DNA of 64,000 bases from Panorpa germanica (Eukaryota; Arthropoda; Insecta; Mecoptera; Panorpidae): NCBI GenBank assembly GCA_963678705.1, contig OY783204.1, forward strand, positions 16,750,759-16,814,758, given 5' to 3'. Position 1 is the stretch's first letter. Each line of letters begins with the position of its first letter. Under the pieces are notes generated by a model. It was not told where the DNA came from. It saw only the letters and a program-made list of their open reading frames with translations, and did not search any database. The translations under genes were made by a program, and so were the position numbers. Shown here in pieces: positions 34,101-41,154 of this stretch.

Positions 34101-35583
34101 TCAAGAAATGTATGAATTTACTGAAAAAGGTATTCGCGGTGGAATTAGTATGATATCAAATAATTATGCTTTATCAAATAATTGTTATTTCTATGATGAA
34201 AAGTATGAGAAAGTTATCAAATTATCAAAAGAAAAAGCTGAAGAAAAGGGTATATATAATTCAAAAAAAAATTTAAGTTATATAATGTATTTAGATGCTA
34301 ATAATTTATATGGTTGGGCAATGTCTCAAAAACTACCAGTATCTAATCATGAATGGCTGTCAAACGAAGAAATTCAAGATTTAAAAAAAAATAAAAATAT
34401 AATGAGCATCGATGATGAGGGGGACATAGGATATATATTAGATGTTAATTTAGGAATTCCAAAAGAATTACATGATAAATTTGATGATTATGCATTAGCT
34501 CCAGAACACTATTCTCCAAAATATGATGAATTATCAGAATATCAAAAACAAATGATTGATATTGGATTAGGATCAAAACCATCAAAAGAGAATAAAAAAT
34601 TAATGTGCACATTATACAATAAAAAAAATTATATTATAGATTATAGAATATTAAAAGAATATATAAGACAAGGTGCTAAATTATTTAATATTAATAAAGG
34701 TATTAAATATATACAAAAAGCTTGGTTAAAACCATATATTGATAAAAATACTAAATTACGACAAAATGCTAAAAATGATTTTGAAAAAGATTTCTTTAAA
34801 TTAATGAATAATAGTGTATATGGAAAACAAATGGAAAACGTTAGAAATAGATTAAATGTAAAATTAATTAAATCTGAAGAAGCTATGCAAAAAATGATAA
34901 ATTCAAATCATTATCAAGATAGAAGTATATTAAATGAAGATACTGTCCTCATGTATGGAAAAAAAGTTTATGTTAAATTAAATAAACCTATATTTGGTGG
35001 ATTTACTATACTTGAACTATCAAAATTATTAATGTATAAATTTTATTATAACTATTTAAAACCTAAATATGGTGATAAAGTTAAACTATTAAGCACTGAC
35101 ACAGATTCCTTTATCATACATGTAGAAACAGACGATTTTTATGAAGATATAAAAAATAATATTGAATATTTTGATACAAGTGATTATCCAGATGAACATC
35201 CTAATAATATACCTCAAAAAAATAAAAAAATTCCAGGATTATTTAAAGATGAATATAATGGTATTCCAATTAGAGAATATTGTGGATTACGATCAAAAAT
35301 GTATGCGTTTAGAACTGATAATCATGAGAAGAAAATATGTAAAGGAATTAAAAAAGTTAATATTATGAAAATGACATTTGATAAATATAAAGATTGTCTA
35401 TTTGAACAAAAAAGGACAATTGAATCTAGTTATAGTATAAGATCATTTAAGCTACAATTATATACTATTCAAGAAGAAAAAATTGGATTAAGTCCTTATG
35501 ATGATAAAAAATATTTAATTGATAAATTTAATAGACTATCATATGGTCATAAAAATATTGATGAATTTTTCTATAATAAATGA
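31150..35583 (+). CDS. Protein-primed family B DNA polymerase with N-terminal accessory domains
   Basis: 1477 residues from an ATG inside the left TIR. Residues about 10-45 look like a SAP-type DNA-binding helix pair. A Cys/His finger lies near 411-431 (CNKCSKRF...H...C). The exonuclease has LDFE (Asp460) and HNIKYD (about 597). Between these, at about 548-580, is an HNH/endonuclease VII-like module: CHICGKDFEG, DHDHITGKFRGAAH. A large Cys-rich insert, carrying three 27-bp tandem repeats (33261-33341), precedes the third exonuclease block YLRLDSILLYD. Polymerase motifs are LDANNLYGW (Asp1049), KLMNNSVYGK (about 1217) and STDTDSF (Asp1317, Asp1319). This enzyme would replicate a linear genome from a terminal protein. 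No frameshift is seen. Confidence 0.92.
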   Translation: MDYIRNQFQTQTMIQLKQYCRDNKIRGVSQLRKAQLINTIMRYINNTRTEEYIPPFQNVDIPFTIEKPYLPPFRSIKEDDEDIFPKPTDFEKNLERKRLIKELELKPNRAFNGIISDKYFISKNNEDINIHFEEIRKPLTNYIKFQIEKYKYLKFKLSTFIEYVELNQDGEEVNTHTNKFSTDIIEISSYVKDIHKLIKVIEDIIDNKFDQWTEKNSKYRFKQVKYSVLYRDKFQPIKGGSYIDLPQYIKNKKCCINVKNIRTRQFKCKEMEDNRCFEYALESILNPVDRHNDRPSKYNITRYEELEMEYPLALSQDIIEKYEQFLNISINLYELIKMGIEEEEQIILGYRSKNISNDKTHVNLLVLSELINDDGDLTYHFVGIKNLSSLIKGKIHHCNIRFYICNKCSKRFKTVIQYNTHTKICGISTSNIIMPAEKTYKLFYKSNGAEIYHPYFTTLDFECTLSKDFPSDKINNKKIISKHIPNSYCFTTNEKTILRREKDSNILMKTFNNDLTDLAKNYYKIKKINEPMKWNEEDIKLFESQTNCHICGKDFEGLPSNKVWDHDHITGKFRGAAHKSCNLNLKLPNFVPIGIHNIKYDSKIFIEWILKLSKEAENIKILADTTENYKYLSKRVLVNEYETKQDSIYCSNCKISRKGENLFEKCTKCEGITKLEVCGENKIKCLKCLNIYKTAKQLCESETESLIDLSEGESLIKLFEGKSLTELFEEESPIECKNDSCTYKWEKLRITPKGTIIQSFMEIRFIDTLAFMGVSLDKAIKNLLNINSGYCYKCKKQRELKNPILLCKTPEAPETPETPNASKSNIIAYDDCEYCNTKIEKICDYSSFKYFNERYKNYSLEGKAFLLQKGVYPYEWVDDYKKFDALNLPDIKEFYSNLNCKTITDKQYKFAKDFWKHFNIDTFGEYHDRYLRLDSILLYDVFNNFRDMCYKEYQLDPVYFMSAPHLANSASLKYTKQTLELYQDQEMYEFTEKGIRGGISMISNNYALSNNCYFYDEKYEKVIKLSKEKAEEKGIYNSKKNLSYIMYLDANNLYGWAMSQKLPVSNHEWLSNEEIQDLKKNKNIMSIDDEGDIGYILDVNLGIPKELHDKFDDYALAPEHYSPKYDELSEYQKQMIDIGLGSKPSKENKKLMCTLYNKKNYIIDYRILKEYIRQGAKLFNINKGIKYIQKAWLKPYIDKNTKLRQNAKNDFEKDFFKLMNNSVYGKQMENVRNRLNVKLIKSEEAMQKMINSNHYQDRSILNEDTVLMYGKKVYVKLNKPIFGGFTILELSKLLMYKFYYNYLKPKYGDKVKLLSTDTDSFIIHVETDDFYEDIKNNIEYFDTSDYPDEHPNNIPQKNKKIPGLFKDEYNGIPIREYCGLRSKMYAFRTDNHEKKICKGIKKVNIMKMTFDKYKDCLFEQKRTIESSYSIRSFKLQLYTIQEEKIGLSPYDDKKYLIDKFNRLSYGHKNIDEFFYNK
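33261..33341 (+). repeat. Three tandem 27-bp palindromic-repeat units inside the polymerase gene
   Basis: Units at 33261-33287, 33288-33314 and 33315-33341, with a partial fourth, translate in frame as SLIDLSEGE, SLIKLFEGK, SLTELFEEE and SPIE. The unit is related to repeats elsewhere in the element. Confidence 0.85.
33576..33602 (+). repeat. 9-bp tandem repeat in polymerase gene
   Basis: CTCCAGAGG/CTCCAGAGA/CTCCAGAGA encodes a PE-A/T-PE run between two Cys clusters. The CTCCAGAG core resembles the arm of the dispersed palindrome. Confidence 0.7.
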
Positions 35584-35957
35584 ACGTCTCTCTTTCAGAG
35601 CTTTGTAAAACAGAATCCCTTTCAATGCTCTCCAAAATAGAATCTCTTTCAAAGCTCTCCAGAGAAGAATTAATAAACAAATTGAATAACATTAATAATC
35701 TTTATAATAATTTCATAAATTTGTTAGAGTTAGAATTAAATATACCATATCTCATTATGAATGCAAAAATGATAACATCAAAATATGGAGATAGAATAAT
35801 TTTAACTCTTGAAAATAAGAAGAAATTGAGTTTACCAGAAAAATATAATAAAATAATTGATAATCCAGATGATTTAAAATTATTGAAAATAATATACAAA
35901 GGTAAAACTATTATGAATGATAAATACGAAAAACATAACATTACTTTTAGTCAATAA
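35580..35957 (+). CDS. Small protein, possible OB-fold ssDNA-binding protein
   Basis: 125 residues; its ATG overlaps the polymerase stop (ATGA). The first ~30 residues are made almost entirely by three 27-bp repeat units (35588-35668): SLSELCKTE, SLSMLSKIE, SLSKLSREE. The rest has TSKYGDRIILTLENKKKLSL, LPEKY and a final IYKGK. In small proteins of related arthropod elements a tKYGxxIxxxL...LPxRY...YKG pattern is common, and I suspect an OB-fold ssDNA-binding role. That is inference by pattern memory. The position right after the polymerase is consistent with a replication function. Confidence 0.5.
   Translation: MNVSLSELCKTESLSMLSKIESLSKLSREELINKLNNINNLYNNFINLLELELNIPYLIMNAKMITSKYGDRIILTLENKKKLSLPEKYNKIIDNPDDLKLLKIIYKGKTIMNDKYEKHNITFSQ
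35588..35668 (+). repeat. Three tandem 27-bp palindromic-repeat units at the start of the 125-residue gene
   Basis: Units 35588-35614, 35615-35641 and 35642-35668 share the length and reading phase of those in the polymerase gene. A further unit occurs alone at 35984-36010, between genes. Confidence 0.85.
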
Positions 35958-36064
35958 AAAAAAATATTTTTTATAATAAATGAATCTCTTTCAGAGCTCT
36001 CCAAAGGAGATTATCTCCTCCAAAACATATATTGAAAAGGAACGATGCATTATTTTATTAATAA

Positions 36065-37576
36065 ATGGAAGGAGACATCTTAACCGTTTCCGAAGCTAAA
36101 AAAATAGATAAAATGCGAGATAAATTAATTAAAACATATAAAAAAGGATCTATACAAATCTCTGAGGAAAAAAAGAAAACGCTGTCACGATCGAAATCAC
36201 CTTCAGTGCGCTGTAAAACAGAATCAGATAAATTATTAGAAGCTCAAAAAGCAGATGAGATTAGAAATAAATTATATGAGAAATATAAAAAAATTGAATT
36301 ACAAAATTTAAAATATAAGACCACTAAAGAAAAAGAATATGCTCCATTATTATCAGCGCTTGGAAAAATAGATGAAGATATTATTAAAAGATCTGAAGGA
36401 GAAACTAAACAATTACAACCATATTTTACTATATCAGAACCTGTTACACCAAGTAAAAAAGAATTAACAGAACCTGTTACTCCAAGAAAGTTTGATTTTT
36501 CAAAAATAAAAATATATGGAACAAACGCATCAACATATTTGCAACTTAGTATGGATAAAGATTACAAGTTTGATAAAATATTTGGACCAAAATCTGTTAA
36601 TAACGAATTAAAAATAGGTAGTAGTAAAATGGAACTTGATAAAGATGATGGAATTACTATTGATGGTAAAAAAACCTATAATGGAACTGTTGGATTATGG
36701 TATTTACTAACTTATGGTGGTAAACCTGATCCACAATTTTTTACAAAAGATGACTATATAGCTTATAGAGATATTATAATAAATTCTAATGCTTTAAAAA
36801 ACAAAATTAATAAACCTCTTTCATCACCAACAATTAAATGGACTACAATGATAAAATATATACATGATTATATTAAAACAGGTATGAAACAAGATTTATA
36901 TTATGATACTCTTTCAGAGCGCTCCGAAGGAGATAGTAATTTTAAAGAAGAGAAAGAAGGTTCTGGTGTCTCTCAATGGAATGAATCTCCTTCGGATCGC
37001 TTTCAATGGAGAGAATACAATGATAATAAAATAGAAGTTCAATATATTTCAAATTTGAATCAATTAATAAATCGTTTACAATATATTAATGCACAAGAAA
37101 ATGCAGGTAATAATAATTTTCATAATGAAAAATTAGGAGTGTTAAAATTTTTTAATAATGAAATTGAAAAAATATTAGATACTCCAAAAGGGTGTGAATA
37201 TTTAATAAAAATTGCAACATCATTACCAAAGAAAATTATAAGAGGATCAGGTATACTAAATACAATTATAAATACCCTACCTTTTGAAATGCATCTACCA
37301 GGATATAATTATTGTGGTCCTGGTACTAAATTACATGATAGATTAGCAAGAGGTGATAAAGGAATTAATGGTTTAGACGAAGCTTGTAAAGAACATGATA
37401 TTGCTTATAGTGAAAATAAAGACTTGGAAAAGAGACATGAAGCTGATAAAGTTTTAGAACAGAAAGCTTGGAATAGAGTTAAGAGTTCTGATAGTAGTAT
37501 TGGTGAGAAAACAAATGCATGGCTTGTTACAACAGGAATGAAATTAAAACATAAAATTGGTTTTGGATTAGCATAA
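36065..37576 (+). CDS. Minor capsid-like protein with parvovirus-type phospholipase A2 domain
   Basis: 503 residues. The C-terminal part holds a phospholipase A2 signature: calcium loop YNYCGPGT with Cys417, then DEACKEHDIAY with the His444-Asp445 pair, and a second helix with E/H residues after it. In parvoviruses this domain sits at the VP1 N-terminus and opens endosomal membranes; a comparable domain is known in some midsize DNA viruses, which is why I call it minor capsid-like. The N-terminal half is Lys/Glu-rich and contains several palindromic-repeat units (36196-36222, about 36390, 36908-36933, about 36985-37012), all in the same reading phase. The start lies in the context AATAAATGG shared by most genes here. 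No break is visible. Confidence 0.82.
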   Translation: MEGDILTVSEAKKIDKMRDKLIKTYKKGSIQISEEKKKTLSRSKSPSVRCKTESDKLLEAQKADEIRNKLYEKYKKIELQNLKYKTTKEKEYAPLLSALGKIDEDIIKRSEGETKQLQPYFTISEPVTPSKKELTEPVTPRKFDFSKIKIYGTNASTYLQLSMDKDYKFDKIFGPKSVNNELKIGSSKMELDKDDGITIDGKKTYNGTVGLWYLLTYGGKPDPQFFTKDDYIAYRDIIINSNALKNKINKPLSSPTIKWTTMIKYIHDYIKTGMKQDLYYDTLSERSEGDSNFKEEKEGSGVSQWNESPSDRFQWREYNDNKIEVQYISNLNQLINRLQYINAQENAGNNNFHNEKLGVLKFFNNEIEKILDTPKGCEYLIKIATSLPKKIIRGSGILNTIINTLPFEMHLPGYNYCGPGTKLHDRLARGDKGINGLDEACKEHDIAYSENKDLEKRHEADKVLEQKAWNRVKSSDSSIGEKTNAWLVTTGMKLKHKIGFGLA

Positions 37577-37605
37577 AAAAGAGAGATACTTTATTTTAGT
37601 AATAA

Positions 37606-38019
37606 ATGGAAACATTCCAAACAAATTTAACAAAACATCAAACTAGTAATATTAATAAAGCCTATAAGGATAAAAAAGATATTTTAATTCACTTAAAATA
37701 TGATCAATTAATTAGTGGTGGTAAAAATAAAATATTATTAACAAAAAGATTATCAAATAGAATTAAGAAGGCAATAAAAGAGAAAACAGGTTGTAGAATA
37801 AAAATCTCCTTCGAGGCTCTGAAAAAAAATCATGAGGGTGGATTTCTTCCATTAGTATTTGCTGGATTAGCAGCTTTAGGATCATTAATTGGTGGAGCAT
37901 CTGCAATTACTAATTCAGTTATAAATAAATCAGCTAAAGATAAAGAACTAGAAGAACAAAAAAGACATGATTTAGCAATGGAGAAAAAAGGAAGTGGTTT
38001 AAAAAAAAAAAAGATTTAG
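37606..38019 (+). CDS. pX-like virion core or membrane-active peptide
   Basis: 137 residues. The basic N-terminal half is followed by a short Gly-Gly-started hydrophobic segment (GGFLPLVFAGLAALGSLIGG, about residues 77-96) and a basic tail ending KKKKI. The same pattern, a basic region then GGFLP plus an Ala/Leu/Gly helix, marks adenovirus pX and its adintovirus relatives. Such proteins are processed by the viral protease, whose gene is next. The ORF ends in a run of 12 A (38001-38012), after which the protease frame continues without an ATG. Confidence 0.68.
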   Translation: METFQTNLTKHQTSNINKAYKDKKDILIHLKYDQLISGGKNKILLTKRLSNRIKKAIKEKTGCRIKISFEALKKNHEGGFLPLVFAGLAALGSLIGGASAITNSVINKSAKDKELEEQKRHDLAMEKKGSGLKKKKI

Positions 38020-38041
38020 CGCTCCAAAGGAGTTACAGCCA

Positions 38042-38518
38042 TTGTCGAACATAGATATTGAAAATTTAGTTGAAAAATTAAAAATTAAAAATTTTAGAGG
38101 TGTGTTTATGAAAGATGAATTGCCTGATAAACCAAATAATATTGAATGTGGAATTATAAATTTACAAAATTCATATCAGATTGGAAGTCATTGGACTGCT
38201 TATTATAAAAAGAATAATAAAATATATTATTTTGATTCTTATGGTAACGCTAAACCACCTAAAGAATTAGTAAAGTATTTCTCACAACCTTCGGAGATAT
38301 TTTATAATGATACACGAATTCAACAATATAATGATCCACCAATTTGTGGACATCTCTGTTTATTTTACTTAAAGAACTTTCGGAGCCTTCAGAGCTCTCC
38401 AAAGCATAATCTCTTTCAGAGCTCTCCGATGGAGAATCTCCTTCGGAGCGATGCAAAGCATAATCTTTTTTATTCTAATAAATGGCCGAAGTTTTTGATA
38501 AATATAACAAATATTTAA
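38042..38518 (+). CDS. Adenain-like cysteine protease, start codon unclear
   Basis: A conserved C5-type protease core is visible. GSHWTAYY has the catalytic His50 (numbered from 38042), YYFDSYG has Asp65, and a Gln precedes the ICGHLC motif with Cys102. Family proteases mature capsid proteins. The domain seems to begin upstream of the first ATG (38108, in FRGVFMKDELP), since NIDIENLVEKL fits the family N-terminus. No ATG exists upstream in this frame; 38042 is a TTG. A frameshift on the A12 run from the pX-like ORF, a non-AUG start or splicing could supply it. The C-terminus after the catalytic Cys consists of palindromic-repeat units and overlaps the next gene by 37 bases. Confidence 0.75.
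   Translation: MSNIDIENLVEKLKIKNFRGVFMKDELPDKPNNIECGIINLQNSYQIGSHWTAYYKKNNKIYYFDSYGNAKPPKELVKYFSQPSEIFYNDTRIQQYNDPPICGHLCLFYLKNFRSLQSSPKHNLFQSSPMENLLRSDAKHNLFYSNKWPKFLINITNI
38376..38465 (+). repeat. Cluster of palindromic-repeat units between protease core and capsid gene
   Basis: Three consecutive, partly inverted units (for example CTTTCAGAGCTCTCC and TCTCCTTCGGAGCG) encode the protease tail in a third reading phase, different from the tandem arrays upstream. Confidence 0.8.
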
Positions 38519-39693
38519 TTCGTAATGAATACAAGAAATTTTATCCAAAATTTGATAGACGAGATATAAATAAAGAAAATGCAGCAATATCTTTTAAACT
38601 TGATTATAATAATAACTGTTTTCTAAATTTAAAAAATATTCATATTTATATTGAGGGAGAATATAAACAAACAGATGAAAAAAATTATGGTAATGAAACT
38701 GTAGTTAAATTAATAAATAATTTTGTAGCACATAAATTTAAAACCATTGAATATAAAAAACATAATTACAAAATTGATCTAATTGAAAATGTTGGAGTTG
38801 CAAGTACAATGAAGGGAGTAATTACAAAAACAAAAACTGATACAAATAATTTAAATACTGGATTTATTTCAAATTTTGAACATGGTGGTATTTTTACAGC
38901 ATTAGTACCTTTATCTGATTTAGGATTAGGAATATGTGATACTGATAATATAATTTGGGGTAGTGCTGATGAATTTATATTTACAATGAATCATGATAAT
39001 GATGCAATTTATAGAGCGAATGATGTTGCTGAGGGTAAAATTATAATTACTGATATTTATTTATATACTCCATTGCTTGAATATGATACTATTGGTTGTA
39101 CAATGTTACTTGATGAATTAAAAACTCTAAGTGAAGAAGGAAATTATATTTTGAATTATTATAGATGGCAATGTATTAAAATATTGAATGAGAGTATGTC
39201 TGGAAAATCATTAAAACTTGATATTACTACAGATTACAGAAGCCACAAACAACCGTTATTTGGAATATTCGCTTTCCAAGTAAATAAATCTAATAATCAA
39301 TTGAAAGATATGAGTGAGTTTAATCATAAATATGTTAAAAATTATTATTTCACTATTAATGGAAATAGATATCCAGAAGAAAGTCAAAATTTAGATTTTG
39401 ATAAAGATAAATATAATATTGCATATATGACATATCAGTCTTATAAAAAAATATTTTCTATAACAGATAAAAATATGTTCTATGATATAAAAAGTTATAA
39501 AGAACTTGGACCTGTTTATTTAGTTGATTTAACTTGTCAACCAACAGATACAGAAATTTCAAATAAAACAATATTTTTACATGTTGATCTTGATAAGAAA
39601 GTTGAAAATGATACTTGTTGTTATATTATGTTGTTATCTCATATTAAAAATAAATTTGATATGGTTTTAAATAAATTTGAGGAGACTATTTAA
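38482..39693 (+). CDS. Candidate double-jelly-roll major capsid (hexon-like) protein
   Basis: 403 residues, strongly beta-type composition. I recognise the pattern of a capsid-like family common beside PolB genes in arthropod genomes. An early segment is IHIYIEGEYK, then KLINNFVAHKFKTIEYK and NVGVASTMKG, a middle block (LVPLSDLGLGICDTDNIIWG), and a later one with FGIFAFQVNKSN. Toward the end, FTINGNRYPEE with LDFDKDKYN precedes YLVDLT. The assignment to double jelly roll rests on family memory and gene order; no structure prediction was possible here. ATG lies in TAATAAATGG. The stop at 39691-39693 is followed, in the same phase, by a further open stretch that holds the hemopexin-like ORF. 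Confidence 0.65.
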   Translation: MAEVFDKYNKYLIRNEYKKFYPKFDRRDINKENAAISFKLDYNNNCFLNLKNIHIYIEGEYKQTDEKNYGNETVVKLINNFVAHKFKTIEYKKHNYKIDLIENVGVASTMKGVITKTKTDTNNLNTGFISNFEHGGIFTALVPLSDLGLGICDTDNIIWGSADEFIFTMNHDNDAIYRANDVAEGKIIITDIYLYTPLLEYDTIGCTMLLDELKTLSEEGNYILNYYRWQCIKILNESMSGKSLKLDITTDYRSHKQPLFGIFAFQVNKSNNQLKDMSEFNHKYVKNYYFTINGNRYPEESQNLDFDKDKYNIAYMTYQSYKKIFSITDKNMFYDIKSYKELGPVYLVDLTCQPTDTEISNKTIFLHVDLDKKVENDTCCYIMLLSHIKNKFDMVLNKFEETI

Positions 39694-39828
39694 TATATAA
39701 GTGATATTTATATTTTACTTTTTATTTCTTTTACCAATATTTTCAACAAACGAGGTTATCCTAGTTTTGAAGTAAATAATAATTACAATGGAGTTCCTTT
39801 ACAAAGATTAGGCATTCCGCAAAATAAA

Positions 39829-40182
39829 ATGATTACAAGTATTTTTAACTCATATACTGGTCAAACATATGTTTTTTATGATAACCTTTATATAGAACTA
39901 AATGAGTGTTCGTTATCTCCAAAACGTCATGGTCTCTTATCAGACTTATTTCCGGGGATACCATTGAACGTTTCTAATGTATTTAGATATATAAATGGAC
40001 TATTATATTTTTTTCATAATAATAATTTTTATGAGTATAGTGAGTTTTCAAATTCATTAATTAGATCAGGTAAAAAAGACTTATCAATGTTTGATATACC
40101 CTGTCCAAATATGACAATTTTAGAACAGCTAAAAATTTTATTAAAGAAACTCGTACTACAAAATAGTTTTGAACTTAATTAA
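39829..40182 (+). CDS. Hemopexin-repeat protein of the virus-like element
   Basis: 117 residues from the ATG. The same frame is open from 39694 and adds about 45 residues that begin with a hydrophobic, signal-like stretch (DIYILLFISFTNIF). Two hemopexin-type blades are visible: ITSIFNSYTGQTYVFYDN...Y, then LFPGIPLNVSNVFRYINGLL, which runs on to YFFHNNNFYEYS. Each blade follows the usual pattern aF...G..YvF....y, with the PGIP turn. Hemopexin folds in matrix metalloproteases and vitronectin bind proteins or heme; here a role in attachment is only a guess. No ATG precedes the hydrophobic segment, so splicing, readthrough of the capsid stop or another start codon is needed if the segment is used. 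Confidence 0.65.
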   Translation: MITSIFNSYTGQTYVFYDNLYIELNECSLSPKRHGLLSDLFPGIPLNVSNVFRYINGLLYFFHNNNFYEYSEFSNSLIRSGKKDLSMFDIPCPNMTILEQLKILLKKLVLQNSFELN

Positions 40183-40827
40183 TATGTTGAGCATGCGTTC
40201 GAATCCCACATGTGACAAATCTTTTTTTTTATTTCTCTTTCAGAGTTTTGCATATAATAATTAATAATAGATGGTGACACTAATTAACGAAATCTCATTT
40301 GTATGGAATGATTCACGTCTTAGCTCTCAGTAGTATTGTACACTGTAATTGTGGACTATATATACAAGTTTTAATTTTTCATATGTTGGGATAACTATGA
40401 TATTATGGTTTTGAGCATGCGTTTTATAAGAGGTGCACATCTTATATTAGTGCAGATCAAAGTCAGTATCATTGGTAGACTGGTCGTATTAAATCTCAAA
40501 AGTATCTTATGATATTGATTTCTTCTCTTATTATTTATATGTAAAAATCTGATTTGTTGTGTTCTGAAGGAGATGATTCATTGTATCTGCTTAGCAGTGC
40601 TCCAAAGGAGTATTACAAAGCCGAATTAAAGACTCGACGTCTGTAAAAAGATGTAAATGTCGTGATGGCGTAAACTCAATAGAACGAATTCTAATAAACT
40701 GGATAGTATGTTCGTGAAAGAGTTTGAGTAAATACATTGAATCTCCTTCGTAATACTGTGAAGACAGATTTGTGTATAAATAATTGATTAGTAAAGTAAC
40801 ATAAGATACTTTTGCTCTTTTTTTAAA
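40183..40827. other. Noncoding stretch of the virus-like element
   Basis: No gene is seen. It has a B-box-like GTTCGAATCC at 40199-40208, followed by a run of ten T at 40221-40230. A near-perfect 20-base palindrome lies at 40426-40445. Palindromic-repeat pieces occur at about 40233, 40563-40612 and 40741. Confidence 0.55.
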
Positions 40828-41154
40828 TTAATTTTTAACACATTCTTTACAAGTATAAGAATATCCTAATGCATCACTTTGATTTTTATTAAATTCTTCA
40901 TATGGTTTTTCAATTTGACAAGAAGAACATTTTCTAGCTTTATTAAGTCTTAATCGATGATAATTTGTCTTTAAATGTTTTTTATGAAAATATTTTGAAA
41001 TTATTTTACCACATTCACAAAAAATAGTTTGTTTTTTATAATTTAAATCACAATTTTTACATATATTACTTAAATTATCTTTTTTACTTTTATTTGAATA
41101 AAAATTATCCAAAGATAAGGTTTGTTTACATGTTGAGCATTTTCTATTTTCCAT
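40828..41154 (-). CDS. Cys-rich putative zinc-binding protein at the right end
   Basis: 108 residues with an ATG inside the right TIR. Two similar modules flank the middle: CSTCKQTLSLDNFYSNK...CKNC and CSSCQIEKPYEEFNKNQ...CKEC. A CECG...H...H motif lies between them. CxxC-(FY)-CxxC modules of this kind occur in viral and phage HNH endonucleases and transcription-factor-like proteins, but I see no catalytic HNH residues. It is transcribed toward the other genes and its upstream region is the same TIR sequence as for the polymerase. Function unknown; DNA or RNA binding is likely. Confidence 0.65.
   Translation of the reverse strand: MENRKCSTCKQTLSLDNFYSNKSKKDNLSNICKNCDLNYKKQTIFCECGKIISKYFHKKHLKTNYHRLRLNKARKCSSCQIEKPYEEFNKNQSDALGYSYTCKECVKN

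Noticed and set aside
36065-37576. A parvovirus (densovirus) insertion, because of the PLA2 domain
   Set aside because: No NS1 helicase or parvovirus capsid follows. The domain sits in a PolB/adenain element with shared start context and AT content.
40185-40231. Possible tRNA-like gene: GTTCGAATCC box followed by a T-run
   Set aside because: The T-arm stem does not pair (ATGCG against CCCAC), and no matching acceptor or D arm lies upstream. At most it is a Pol III-like fragment.
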